Assembly (NCBI GenBank): GCA_024114885.1
Contig: CP099423.1
Span: 744,001-808,000 of the forward strand
Length of the DNA stretch: 64,000 bases
From: Septoria linicola
Taxonomy: Eukaryota; Ascomycota; Dothideomycetes; Mycosphaerellales; Mycosphaerellaceae
Reading direction: 5' to 3'
Shown here: positions 34,267 through 47,700 of the stretch, in pieces
How the letters are laid out: each line of letters opens with the position of its first letter
How positions within the stretch are numbered: the stretch's first letter is position 1
Notes under the pieces: generated by a model
Told to the model about the DNA's origin: nothing
What the model saw: only the letters and a program-made list of their open reading frames with translations
Database searches by the model: none
Translations under genes and position numbers: made by a program

Positions 34267-35317
34267 ATGCCTCCGCTCACAGGTAACAAGTTCGACCCAA
34301 ACAGTGCCGTACCTGATCTCTCAGGAAGAGTGTACGTCGTGACTGGTGGCAGTGCAGGAATCGGCTTTGGTATCTGCGCGCATATCTTGCAACATAACCC
34401 TGCGGCGTTGTACATCCTTAGCAAGAAGGGCGAACACTTGGAAGAAGCTCAGGAGGGACTGAAGAAGTATGGTGACGTTGGCAAAGTCCACACCATTCAG
34501 TGTGACCTTGAAGACCTGCAGCAGACCGACGAAGTGGCCGGTCGTCTCTCAAAGGAGCTTCTCAGACTAGACGCCTTGGTACTAAATGCTGGGCTGGGCG
34601 TTGGCCCCTATGCAGAGTCTAAGGACGGGATCGATACTCACATGCAGTAAGTATTATGGACTGACCTCGCTCGAAGACGTAGTCTTCATAAGGTGACCTG
34701 AGTCCTGATATCTTGGCAGAGTCAACGTGTTCGCACAGCATCACCTTGCCATGATGCTGCTTCCATTGTTGGTCCAGACTCACGATTCGAGGCTTGTTCT
34801 GCAGTCGTCCGATTTGCATCGAGGCGCATCTTCCGACATTGAATTCAAGGACATTGCCGAGATCAACCAAGACATTGGACCGGCAAGACTTTACAATCGG
34901 TCAAAGCTGGCACAAGTTCTTATGGTTCGGGCTCTTGTCCGTCGCAAGCAACAAGGCAAGCTCGGTATGAAGGCCGGCTCGGCACCTTGGATCAATGCTA
35001 CCCATCCTGGAGCTGTCACAACGGACCAACAGGAGCAAGCTGTTGAGGCGTATGGAACTTTGGGAAAGATTGGTGTGGCAGCCACACGACCGTTCATGAA
35101 AGAGCCAATCGACGAAGGCTGTCGTCCCGCACTCTTCGCAGCGACCAGTCCTGACATCGTGAAGCAAAGAATTGACGGAAGCTACATTGTTCCAAATCGT
35201 AAAGTGTCTTCAACATCAGCTCAGGCCGAGAGTGATGAGCTCTCTGAAGCCCTTTGGAATCTGACTGCGGACGTGTTGCAGCGGAAACTGGGCAAACTGC
35301 CGTACAGCTTGCGCTAG
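34267..35317 (+). CDS. Short-chain dehydrogenase/reductase
   Basis: NAD(P)-dependent oxidoreductase of the retinol-dehydrogenase/WWOX-like SDR group. Exons are 34267-34646 and 34720-35317 (73-nt intron); the product is 325 residues. The Rossmann glycine motif TGGSAGIG is at residues 26-33, CDLEDL marks the adenine-binding acid, LVLNAGLG is the NAG motif, the serine region is LVLQSSDLHR, and the catalytic pair is YNRSK (Tyr185, Lys189). PGAVTT closes the nicotinamide site. The start at 34267 begins MPPLTGNKF. No transmembrane segment was seen. It shares a promoter region with the P450, suggesting joint action on the same or related substrates, which is inference from layout only. Confidence 0.91.
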
Positions 35318-36325
35318 GCCGATCGGCCTAGCTTCATTTCGCGCCCATAGCATCAGCCTTGCATGTAGAATAGTGCTGGATGAGGCCTGATTCAATATAA
35401 TGATGCAGCACACGTGGAATGATGAGACCACCCAGAGCTGCCGAACAACAACGTTGAGTTTGAAGTCGAGGTAAGGGGCCTCCTGCATTCAGTCAAACAC
35501 AAAACACTAGAACTATGGAGTGACTGACTAAGCTCCAACGCAATTGTCTCCCGGTTCAGGGATATTCAGAGTCGGCCGGCGATCATATCAGGTTGCATTC
35601 GGCGAGCGGGTCGCAGCTCGCAGCTTGTCTCAACCATATTGCTCGCTCCACATTACTTAGCACAATTTCCGTCAACCGTTTTCCTGCACCATCCATCGAT
35701 GCACATCCTCCACACTCGCGTGGGGCGCTCTTGCATTGCTGATCTGTCACACAATGAAAGCCTCTGACACCCACTGAAAGCTCTGGTAATTGTTCCTCTT
35801 TCTGTCGATATTCCATGCACACTCGTTACATCGTAGTAGGGTCAAGGAAACATAAAAAAACACACTTTTTCTGTGGCCGTCGCACGTCCCGTCAAGTTCC
35901 GTCCAGCCATGTCTGTCGTACGCCATGAGCACCATCACGCTTCGTTTGAGCTTGCCTGAGCTGATACCCCTCCTCTTTACGCCTTCAATGCTACCCGCCG
36001 CTGGAACGCTCGACACATCTGCTGAAGCGTTACTGTGATTCCCTAGTCCGGTTCCGTGAATTAAAAGATACTTGTAGCTGTCCGCCAACAAGGGGTATTG
36101 TGAAGAAGTGAAGGCCGGATAGGCGAAAGCAAAAGCCATAAATATATCACCATCATGTTGCTGTTGCATACCACGTGCGTCAAGCGCCAGCACTGTGTGA
36201 CGCATGTGGTTCAAGTTCTGTGACCAACGCAGCACATGCCGAACAAAGGAAACCAGCCTGAACAGCCCTTTGCAGTGGATGCTGACAGAGGCGATGATGG
36301 AGGCATTGCAATAGAGATCGGGAGA
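35318..36325. other. Intergenic between convergent SDR and VIB-1-like genes
   Basis: No gene recognised. Probably mostly the 3' untranslated region of the transcription factor gene; an A-rich and a T-rich run occur near 35853-35870. Confidence 0.5.
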
Positions 36326-39289
36326 TCAACCAGAGTAGGTGGCAGCAAGTTGGTCCGAGTAGTAGCCGCGACTTGACTCGACGCCTTGGAATCTGCTGAC
36401 GCCACCGACGGGCTGCGGCCAATGTGCTCCGGCGACAGCGTCAGATGACTCGTACTTCACAGCCCACTGTGAAGGCTCTGTCGAGAACCGGGCGCCGCTC
36501 TCAATTTTGGGTAGCGGAAGGCCTGGCTGTACACCTTCATAGAGCGGTCCAGGATAGTAGCGGTATCCTTCGTGAGTCTGAATGTCATTACGCTCTGCAT
36601 CGGACATGACAGAATCGGCTTGATACTCGTTGTCGGCGCCTCCATCTACGCTCGAAGCGCTGCTACCAGAGTGGTCGGGAGACGCTTGGTAGCCGTACGC
36701 GTTGGTGCGATAGTTGCCTCCGCTGAGGCCGCCACCGAACGAGGTCGATGACTGGCGAAACCCGCCGGTCGTGAGGTTGCCGAAAGTCGAGCCGCCTGCA
36801 GCACCATAACCACTGCCGCCACTGGTGCTGCCGCTTCGACCATTCTGGTGTTGTCCTTCATTCTGGTAGTGGCTTGGTGAGCGGCCGCGCACTACTATCT
36901 TCTCGCTCGATCGGTGCGCAACTTTGACCCAGGATGCTTCATTGCTACCATCCTTGCGAACATCGGCAAACAGCTCGACGATCAAGTGGAAGTACTGTTG
37001 GGAGGCGCGACGCTTGCCGTTGTTGGCGGTGGCTTGCTTAAATTGAACTCGTTCGAAAGTGTGATTGGTGTTCTGACCAGGAAGCGGCAAGTGTGATGCT
37101 GCAGAACTCGAATAAGCATAGGACGTTGGCATGCTGGAGGCCTGTACAGCAGCAGCGGAGCTTGCACTGGAGCCATCTCCGCTGTTCTGCAGCGGTAGGT
37201 ACGGGCCTGGAGGATGACCAGTTGCGTGGAATGTCGACATCGGGACCTGGTAAATGCCGTGTGGCGAGACCGTGTGCTCACCGCGATTTGTGGAAGGAGA
37301 CGGTAAGACTTTTGTGACATCGATCTTATTCTTTGGTCCGTTGTCGCGCTTGGGTGTGTGCTGGACCAGTTCAATGCACTTTCCTCCTGACCCATCCACG
37401 GCAGCAGACAAACGCATGCCCATAGCCTGTATCGCTTCGGTGTGCGCACTGTTGGTTCTCTTAAGATGCATGCGGCCGTTGTTGATGCTCGGATGCAACT
37501 CGAAGCTACACTGGACCGAGAAGTAGTTGCGTCTGTAGCACGTCCACTTCTGGTCGACAGTTGACAGGAAGAAGCCTTTCTCGACTTTGGCATGAACCTC
37601 GGGTGTGACTGACTGACCTTCGCATGTCATCTCGGCGTGTATCTCGAGCGTGGGCCATGGGAAGTTGCCACACTCATTCTGTTGGCCGCCGTACGTGGGT
37701 GATGAAGCCATGTGACCGTGACCATAAGGGTTGTTGGACAATGACAAGCCGTTCAGTCCAAGTGCTGTCCTAGGTGTGTCTGCGAAGGATGCGTACCCAG
37801 GCGTAGAGCCCGGCGAGAGCTGTGATCGAATTAGGAAGGGAGTCGAATTGGCGTAAGCCTCACGATCGGTAGCAGTGCTGGAGAACGACGATCGTATCGG
37901 ATTCGAGGGAGGTGGCATGCCAGTGCCAATACTGTCCAAACTGTCAACCATGTGTGAGCTTTGACCAATGACCAAGCAATTGGTGCTGATGCAGTGCACC
38001 GATGTTCACTTACTTTGGCAGCTCCCGAGTACTGGCATACGAGGGTACTTGCGCGAACGCCTGGGGTGGTTGCACAGGTCCGGCAAAGCTGGGAATACTT
38101 GTGCAATGTGTATGAGGGTAGTTTGTGTAAGCTAGCGACGAAGAAGCCGCACTCGAGGGGGAACTGATCGAGCCCGAGCTGGAATCTGCGAAGTTGTTGG
38201 ACGAGGTCTGATAGCTGCAGATGAGTCGAATTAGCCTCGCCGCGTTTCAAGTCTGGTGCACACGATTGGTGGCAGCGATTGGGGCCGGGAGCTGAACAAG
38301 TGCAGAGGGTGTGTAACGTCTCGCAGAGGGCAGTATAAGCCAATAAGCAAGAGAGAGGCTCCTGTGAGGCGGCAGCACCTAAGATGACATAATTCGTCGT
38401 GTGATCAAGGCGAGCAAGTGAGCACACCGGTGGATAATGTGCTGGAATCCATTCTGTCGGGTCTTAGTGCGACAGCTGAGTTGTTGGGTGATGATGCAGG
38501 AGCTGTGAGCACATGTATATGTACCAAATCACTCTGCCGTGATGTGCAAAACTCCCGGGGAGGGTCCAGAGGAATCCGCATCGATGAAATGACCAGTCTA
38601 CGCGAGAGTGGCAGGACACCCTGCCCAGGGACCAATGAATAGGCGCTGCACTTACCTACTGGTATCTGACGCTACGCCTCGAGCCGGGTCGAAGCGAGCG
38701 GCAGATGCCCCGTTTGTGGAGTGGAATGCAAATGGAGCCGGTGCTTGAATAGCAGCTGTTGCATCGCGCCGAAGATGCTCAACAGCACCACCTGTCGAGT
38801 AGGCTGAATGGGCGTGCCCAGAATAAGCATCATTGTATTCGTGTTCCGAAGGCAGGCCGTAGTGCTCGATCGGAAGATGCTGCTGAAGTATTGGTCCTGC
38901 ATTGACACGTTAGCAAAACGCTTCCAGGTGCAGTGCATTCGTGGCGGCCCCCCATGCAAAGCGATAACAACTCTACAGGCATTGGCTATCTTGCTGCACA
39001 TCGTTGGCTGCGACTTCGCACGTGAGCACAACTCGTCGCCCAACGTTACACGACGCAGCTGGCTGAACATCTGCCTGAAACGCGAGAGAGCGAGACAGAA
39101 CAGACTGAAGCCTTTTCCTGGAACGTTGCACAACCACAAGTGACGCAAGGCAAGCTTGTGAGATGCGTGGTTGCTCGCTGCGAAGTTCGGCGTGTATCTC
39201 GTGAGGGGAACAAATTGTATCTCGGGTGGTGGTGGGAAAAATGCGTGGTGCATGTACTAGGACCCGCAATCATCCTTACCTTGCTCCAT
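36326..39289 (-). CDS. NDT80/PhoG-type transcription factor, VIB-1/XprG-like
   Basis: p53-like fold transcription factor. Neurospora VIB-1 and Aspergillus XprG control heterokaryon-incompatibility death, protease secretion and carbon/nitrogen starvation responses. Four coding exons: 39280-39289, 38656-38896, 38014-38214, 36326-37958; introns of 383, 441 and 55 nt; the product is 694 residues. The Ndt80 DNA-binding domain (about 250-515) shows FPWPTLEIHAEMTCEGQ, KWTCYRRNYFSVQCSFELHP, a long Pro/Ser-rich insertion, RVQFKQATANNGKRRA, QQYFHLIVELFADVR and SSEKIVVRGRSPSHYQ. The N-terminal 230 and C-terminal 180 residues are Ser/Gly/Gln-rich. The first coding exon is only ATGGAGCAAG followed by GTAAGG; splicing to 38896 gives MEQGPILQQHLPIEHYG. 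The two long introns are the least certain part. Confidence 0.87.
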
Positions 39290-42200
39290 CTTCAAGCACA
39301 GCGGCGATAGACTCGATTTGTGCCTTGAGCAGGCGTTTCCCGAAAATGTTGCTTCAATTGTCACTTCTCGATATTCGAATGGGGATTTATGCTCGCGCGA
39401 TGCGTCCGACGTGCGATTGTCTTGCTGCGTGTCTTCGTGCTTTCCCAGTACTGGTCTTTCGATCGTTCGTCCTCGCTTGGCAGTTGGTTAGACCTGGCCA
39501 AAGCTCGAGGCGACGAGATCCGCTTCTGTTCGGGCCGGCTGCAGCGCTTCGCGCGATGACGAAACTTTTCGCTAACACACGAATGAGGCTGATGATCCAG
39601 GCCAAATTGACGAGGCACTTGCAGCGGCTTTAAGCGCAGGCTTTCGGGAGGCGAGACTCAAAGTCGGTTTGAGTTCGAGAGGGTGACGCCGAGCAGTGTT
39701 TCTTTCGACGTCGATTCACTTGACGTGCAAGCTGGAATCCTGTTAGCAATGATCGTGCGCACTCAGAAGAATGAATGCGATGCGAAAGTGTCGACCCCAT
39801 TGCTGGCAAGCTCGACAACGCTCAGAAAGTTGATGTTGTCGAGCGCCCTTTTGCGAGAGATCGTGTGATGAAAGCTTGACCATAGCCGATGCATTCTGGC
39901 CGGATGAGCCAACGTTGCTTCACTTCCGAGAACCTGTCTACCATTGTGACAAGGATCGACGACATTGGTTCATCGAACTGACACGAAGCGCATCGATTGC
40001 CAGGTGATTGAGTCGAGAAAACATACGGTCGGCTTACCCAGAGAGACCAAGAACACCTCCGAAGTGCTGGTCGAGGTAGTCCTCGACAACGAGGAGCGCT
40101 TCCTGGGAGCGTACTGCGTTCGAACGGTCGCACCGGTGCGCTGGTCCTTATTCGTGGCGAAGGCTTCCCGTTCTGGTCGAGCTGTGCGCAGTGAGTGGTC
40201 AAGCCGTCGGACAGCTGGTCGTTGAACGAGTGTGAATGTGCCTGATGTCGATATATGTCGACGGTGAGAGGTGCCGCCTGTCTCTGCAGGATGGCGCGGT
40301 TGTTGTTTGAAGGACCTAAGATGGCTTGTATTCGTGTCACCCGCGTAGTATTACCCTATGGCGGGCGGTGGATGGGGCTGTGAACAAAGAAGGACTATTA
40401 AAGTGGCAGTGAACCAAAGCAAATTTCAGGAAGCACAAGTCTTCGTTCCGGTTCCTTGATATGATCCAACAGAACAAGATGATGTTTTGAAGAAAGCAGC
40501 AAGATCCGCACCTGCGTGGTAGGGGACGCCGACCTTTGTGTCCTATTACTCGCAGGCGTCATGACCGACCTTGGCCGGCAGCAGAGACTGACTACCAGGT
40601 CTGGCTATCGTTACCAGCTTGCTGGGTCGAAATCAGCCTCAGAGTATTCATCGTATTGACAAGCGCTCAGACCAGCTGCCGCCTCGCAGATTGTGGTGGA
40701 AAGCTGCATGTCTAGTCTGCCTATTCAAATGCGGTCATTATTGATACCCGATGCCAGGAGGTAATCGATAGTCCCGCATCTGTTGGGCGAATCCGCAGTC
40801 CTGTTTTCCTTGCGCAGTGCTATCGTAAAATACACAAGTCGAATCTGCGCCACTGAGTACTCCATGTAGAACCAGCAAACAGATGCTGGCGCTGATTGCG
40901 AGATGCGTTGCTCCTCTCAGGCCCGCTATCTAGCAGGATGGACGTGCGCGATCAGTCGAAGGGGCACTTCTCCACCTCCATAGTCCGGTGTGTATGATCG
41001 CCTCTGGGTCTCTCAAAAGGATTGGCACAGCTTCAACAACCACACAAGTAGATGGCCTACCAAATGACTGCCCTGAGCGCTCCCGATCGGCCCGGGTCCC
41101 GGTGCACTGCATGCAACTTGCTGATACCAGGCTAGTTGGCAAGTTCCCAAGACCTAACCGGCTAATCATTGCAGAATCAACCTGTCACAAAGAACTCTCG
41201 AGTACGGCTGCCGGCGCGACTGCAGCAAGTCACGCGAAACGCTGACAGATCAGTGTGCTCTTCACAGATGGATGACCCCATGTAGTCGAACGCTACAAAC
41301 AGCCACACTTGCGCAATATGTGCAGGACGAAGCGCGCCATCGACTCCACTTCATCTCCAAGCGTTGGACTCGCGGCGCTTTGTTCGAGGCGTCCAAGGCG
41401 TTGTAATCTGGTCGAGTCCCTGCGTGACTGCTGACAGCCTGGAGCTCATCGCTGTTCGCGCCGAAAAGGATCTCGCGTTGCCCCAGCCAGCAGCAAGCAC
41501 TTCCAGTCCCCGACGGATCGCTCTCTCGACGCAAGTGTTGCGCAGATTGACCCAACCGCCCCTTGCTTCGATCTCGAATCCATGTCAGCCATCATGCAGG
41601 CGGATGGAGATGGAGGCGACGTGTGATGTCGCGAAAGTCCTACTTCGCGCTGCAGCCAATCGGATGTATCCTAGCGTGCACGGCCATTGGACCTGCTGCC
41701 TCCGCTCAAAGAAACATGACCGCTTACCTTCCGCAGAACCACATTCCACGGCTACGTGACTGACGGCGATATACTTAGCTTGCCAGACGGCTGTTGGCTG
41801 TCGTTCTGGCAGTGTGGTTGCATAGGAAGCTCCGAAGGCCGCGAATGGAAGCTGAACCTGGTCCCTCCGCCATCCATTGGATACCGCTGCCATCAGTATT
41901 GCTGCTTAGTGCTCTACTGGTACCTCTCGGCGGCACGCTCAAGCTACAAAGGAATCAGGACCAGCGGCGCAGGATGGCGTTCAGGTGCGGCGGGCATTGC
42001 GCCATGTGCTGCCGCTGCTACAATGGACCAGACATGTCTCATTTTGCGTGTCTTCTAGAAGACCGTTGAGACTCGACGGATGGCTGCAGTCTTTTGCTGG
42101 CAACTCCAGGCGTCCTTTCACCGCCACTTCAGCCCCGCTTCAAGACTCGATAATGATATCCCATCGCCGAGTAGGCACGTGACAAGCAATGTTATCCAAA

Positions 42201-44735
42201 GCAAGACTTGCCGGATCTCTACGTTGATCATCTTCCTCATCCGCCCCTATTCTCGCAGCCAGGGTCTGACTATTGCCGAAACGTCACTATACACTCCATG
42301 AGATGGCAAACAAACTTAATCCATTATCGCTGCGCCATGGGGCGGCGCGCTCAAAGCTATCACTCGTTCACGTGGCGATTTTTCCCGGCACGCCCTGAAG
42401 TAGGAGGATTAAAACAGTGAGATGAGCCCCAATCTACAGTCATGTTCGCCCTCGTGAGGACCGAAGCGCTCGGCTGCGTGCAGTGCACTATCTACAGCGC
42501 GTCCCAACACATGTCGATTCCCGTTTCGCTCGCACAACTAACAACGCATGCATCGAGCGGTAAGGCTCTTCAATCACGTTTCAGGCTACTACTTCGTCAA
42601 AAGGCATGTGATTTGTCAAGATCTCCACTGGCTATAGCTCCATTAAGTAGGCCTTACCCCGTGGACTATACCAAGACCACTCCATCAACTCATCTGCGAG
42701 GTCGGTCCTCCGACCCGGCAATCGACGCACTGTGGCGTTGGCACAAGCACCTCGTGGGCACACAGCATCCTGAGGAGACCTGCACTCGCAGATAATGGAG
42801 TCTCGCTTCTGCAGTCGGTTGCGCGCGCTGCAAAGGTACGAGCAGTGTCGTTCTGCTACTGCACAGCCTAGTCGAACAGTTCATTCATGCATAATCTTTC
42901 AGTAGCAAGTACAGCAAACTAGGCGCTCCTGCACACCCAACTCTGCTCGATATCGTTCTACAACATTCAACAGCGCTTCTTGGCGTGGTGGTGAGGATAG
43001 CTCATGATCGCCTCTGGTAATTTCAAATCTTCCACCCGACAACCTGGTTTCTTTGCTCTATCACAGCATTGCAGTCGTACTCGTTGGCTATCAGCACTAG
43101 GCAAGGTATGCCCCTGCGTACACGGGGGACACAAGTCACGACATCCGGTGCCGATGTCTCGAGTCAGACCATGGTGGAGGTGCTGTCCCGCTGTCTGGTT
43201 GACAACGTTCTTACTTGACCTCCATGACCGGAGATTTGTGAGCCAACCGCGAGACAGATCATGCGCCACGGCCCCTGCCTCACATTCGCTGATAAACTCT
43301 CAGCTGGTTGCCAACCTGAGGAAGGTCTGCGGCAAGTATGTGGCTAAGGACAGCGCACTGATGCCAATCAGATCAATCCTCTGCATGAGGATCTCTGCGG
43401 CACAAGCACATCCAGCACCCAGTCATTGCGGCTACGATCTCTTCCCCATGCAGTCTTGACCTACGTAGATCTCACTTGAGTACATTGCTTTGTATACAGA
43501 CCAGTTTCGTACAGGCATAGCGTAGAGAACATGAGCAGAAATCGGGGGGCAAACGATCCATCACAAGAATAGCCATCCTTCTAGAATCGGCCACGCGAGC
43601 TCGAGCACTCCATATGCGAACCGGTCTCACAAGTGGACAGCAAACAAGTCCCACAGAATGATCGTGCTCACCTTCCGACGTGAAGAGGGTGTACGGCGAG
43701 CGGCGATTCAAACGTTCCCAGGTCATTGACACGCTGGTCGCACACATCTGCCTGGCCTCTCTTTCCCCCGAACACGCCAACTTGGAACCCCATCTGCTGA
43801 CAAAGGGTAGAGTCATATCTCCTCAAAGGCTCAGCTAGTGCTACTATCGTCTTCACGGCAGTACGCATGAACGTGTCAGCTAATGCAAGCACGCGAGTGC
43901 GAAGCCTCATCTTCCGATACTCAGGGATGAGCTTGGTACTTCTGACCGACCAACTTTCACATCTCTTGCACAGCCAACCAACCCTCTTCCAACTTCTTCG
44001 CCATGAATGACTCCGATCTCCTTCGCGCCCGATCATCGGAAAGTGGACCATCGTGACGAAGCCTCGCACACGAGCACCTGCGCACAACACGCACAAACAA
44101 GATCGTCCTCACAAATCTGCCTAACGCAGCCCACCGACCCTTAGCGGAGGACGCCGATGTCAAGCGTACAGTATCGCGGTGACGACAGAAGTCACCAACG
44201 CTATCGATCTCTGTGACAAGAACACCAAGCAGGGCACCTATCGCTGAAGCATTCGAGCTGAGCACGGGACGGTACATTTCACAAAGTATAGATAGGAGGT
44301 GAGCTAGACCGCCACACGCAACGAGCACTCCTTTTCTGGCGCGACCATAGATCGAGCTGCGCTGAGCTGCGCATACAATCGTTCAGTCAGGAAGGTGACT
44401 GCGCAGCAGGCTTGATGAACGACTGCACACCAACTCTTGAGGAAGGATTGGCGTGCAAACAGTTTGACGGTCTAAGAGAAATTGTCATGTGTCACTTCGG
44501 CATGGATGATGGCGAAGACAAGCAAGAGACATTACACGTCAGCAAGAAGTGGGCGTAGACTACAATTCTATCGTAGTGTTGAACCTCAGACTCGAACTTT
44601 CCCGAGCGCTGACGGTGTAGATTCCAAGGCTCTGGCCGCGCTACATGCATTTCTATAAGCATCATGTATGTTCAACCCGACTCTCTTCATGTCTATTTGC
44701 TTAACATCTACATTACCACTTGCTCATTTCTCCTC
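39290..44735. other. 5.4 kb stretch without a convincing gene
   Basis: Upstream of the VIB-1-like gene and downstream of BBC1. Open frames on both strands (for example 41364-41759 plus, 43004-43459 plus, 43668-44096 minus) are compositionally unlike the neighbouring proteins and show no domain. The region could hold the promoter and a long spliced leader of the transcription factor, a non-coding RNA, or unrecognised lineage-specific exons. No repeats or transposon remnants were noticed. Confidence 0.5.
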
Positions 44736-47700
44736 CTATTGACTGGTCTCCCACTCCACCCAGTCCCGCCCTACGACTCTCCATACCTTCACTTCTCCAC
44801 TTCTCAAATCTCCGAGCCTGAACTTCTCGCTACGAACCTTTTGCTTCTCTCGGCCTTGCTCCCATGCGCGAATAGCTCTGCGCGTGCCATCCCATTCTTC
44901 AACGATTGCAACGTGCATGCTGCCATACTCCTGCTTGTACTTGTGCTTCATGGCGCCATGCGTGCCCTCGAATCGAGTGTTCCTCAGCGTCACAATATCA
45001 CCGGGCCTGATTTCGTCAAACTGTTGTGTCGATGCATTGGCAAGGTTGGCGTAGACAAGCGCGCCATAGGCTCTGTTGCCCACTGGCTGAAGTGCTTGAG
45101 GAGCACCTTTGATCAGCTCAGCTGGCAGGGCAGCAGGAGACCCGTTGCCAACAGAAGTGTCCTTCTTGGCATGTCCAAGCGCATTGACTGTCTCGGAGAT
45201 GTTGCGACCGAACCGTTGCCAGTACGCCTCAAGCTGGTCTTGACGCAGCTTCGGTGGCGGTGGTCGATGCTGCTGCTCGACTTGAGCATCCGCGGGATTA
45301 TTCGCATCGAAGCGTAATGAGATTATCGTCTGACTGTAGTCAATGTACAGTATGTAGACCTCTCTCGAGACTTCTTTTCGACCGCCTCGTTTTGAGGTTG
45401 TAGACTCCTCAGACTCGGATAAGATATCAATGCCTTGGCGATTCTGCAGAGAGGGTGGCAAAGACTGCGCCGTTGTCCACCAGGTTGTGGACTCAGCCAG
45501 ATCAATGTCTTGGGCTATATGACCGTTGTCCATCGATGGCCGCGGCTGTTCCATCGATCGTCGGGCTGTGGTGTTCGATCTATGCACGTCAAGACTTTCC
45601 TTTGGCGGCGCACGGACTGGTGGTGGCGGCTGCGCAGGCGCTGCTGCAGGCACTTCGATCGATCTGCGTGGAGGCGTTACTGAGTACAAATCATCGGCAT
45701 CATCTGCAGAGCTCTCCGACTCAGGCTGTCTCGGAGGCGGAAGTGGCGGTGCGACAGCTGGAATAGTAACTGGCAGGGGCGGAGGTGGGCCACGAGTACC
45801 ATCGTAGCGATAAGGATCATAATCACTGTCGCCAGGTGCTGGCTCATGAGATGCGGCAGGAGGCACAGGCGGAGGAGCTCTAGGTGCATCCATGGAGGGA
45901 CGTGATCTGGGCGCAGCTTGTGGGGGCGGTGGAGGCACAGATCGTGGTACATTGGCATGAGGTGGTGGCGGAGGAGCTCGCAATGCTGGATCGTCCACTT
46001 CAGTGCTGTCATCCAGACTGGGCTCTCTGACATGGATGCCAGCCTTCAGCGCATCCTTGTGCTTGACGCTTGACGCAATATCAGTATCGTAATCGCCCTC
46101 GTATTCACTTTCCCTCTCCGCTTCTTCAGCCTGCAAGCCGGTAGGATTGCGTTCGGCAGCTTGTGGCGGAGGTGGTGGAGGAGGTCGTGGCGACGTTAAA
46201 GGACTGCCAGGTACTGGTGGTGGCGCCCGGCTAGCGCGCTTCTCGGACGTTGTTGACTGGCCCTCGATACCAAAGTAGGAAGCGCGTCGACCTTCGGGCG
46301 ATTTCGATGTCTCGGATCCAGGTACTGGTGGTGCACCGCGCACAGACGCATTGCGTATAGGTAGAGGTCCTGGTGTTTCGACGCTCGACGTTTCAGCTGT
46401 CGACCCCAAATGGCGCACTGAGGCTTCATCGTCTGACTCCGAGCCTGGGCCAGGAGACAGAGGAGTTGCATGTGGCGGTGGTTGTGGCACCGGCCGCGGT
46501 TCTATTGTGGACGCACGGTTTGGAGCGCTTCCAGGGACTGGAGGTGGCGCACCTCGTTCCTGTCCAGGGCGAGATTCTGTAATACTATCAGTAATTGTTC
46601 ACGTGATGAAAAGGGGAGAAGTCAATAAGTAATGCTCGTTTCATGCGTGCAACATACGACCTGCAGCCCGCCGATCTGGCTCATCTGTTGAAGCGCCATC
46701 CTGAGAGGATTGCGATGCTCCACGGAAATGATGACCGAGGTGCTGGCACAGCAGCTTGCTGTCGCGACGACTTATACGCATCGAAAACATGCTCTTCCTT
46801 CGTTTCACCTTACCTTTCGGCACCGGCGGTGGCGCAGCTCGATCTTCGGCAAGAGATCTATGTGGAGGAGGTAGAGGCACATCTTCGTCATCGCTAGTTA
46901 CTGGAGCGTCTCGTCCAGTCTGCTGAGCAATCTCAGACTCTGGACTCTGGACCCTCTGCAAGCCGGGGACCGGGATCATTGGCACTCTCTGCTGTGGAGG
47001 TGGGGAGGTAGGCGCTGCGTCTTCACTCGGCCTCTTCTCCTTTCGCTTTTTGACAGGAGCGGCACCAGGCAGTGGCATAGCGCCAAACATGCCAGGCATC
47101 CCCATGCCACCGCTCATCTTTGCCATGCGCTCTCTAATCTCCATTCGCTTCCTGGTTTCCTCGTCCATAGAGTCCTCGTCCTCTTCGGCATCTTCGGCAG
47201 TGTCGTCCTCTTCGGTCTCAGGCTCTCGTGATGGCGCAGCCGTAGTACGTTGCGGGGGAAGTGGCGCACTCGTTTCGTCGCTGTCCTCGGGACCAATTGT
47301 GCCAGTGTCATCTTCTGTAGTCTCACCTGCAGCAGATTGATCCGCCTCATTTCCGTCGCTCACAAGTTCTGACTCAGGAGCTGCAGGAACCGGTGACATT
47401 GGCACAGACGGCTTGCGTTGAGTAGAGGGAACTCGAGGACGCTCTCTTGACGCATCGATCGACTGTCGTGTTGCCACTGCAGCACGATCTTGCTCAACGT
47501 CCTCATGCTCTGCGTCAACGTCCTGAACGTAGCCTTGCTCAGATGATTCGGAAACCTGTTTTGTGGGAGCCTTCTTCTCTTTCTTTTGAGGAGCGCCGTC
47601 CGCTCGTCTTTGTGCCTGTTCAAGCTGCTGCTGCTGAAGCAGTGCAATGCGCTCCTTCAGAGTCTGTGGCTTCGGTGCATCTTCGTCCTCCTCTTGCTGT

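Noticed and set aside
31761..35317. Secondary-metabolite gene cluster
   Set aside because: Only two redox enzymes are present; there is no polyketide, peptide or terpene synthase nearby.
42442..43459. Plus-strand frames at 42442-42795 and 43004-43459 as genes
   Set aside because: Composition unlike neighbouring proteins, no domains, no consistent splice joining between them.
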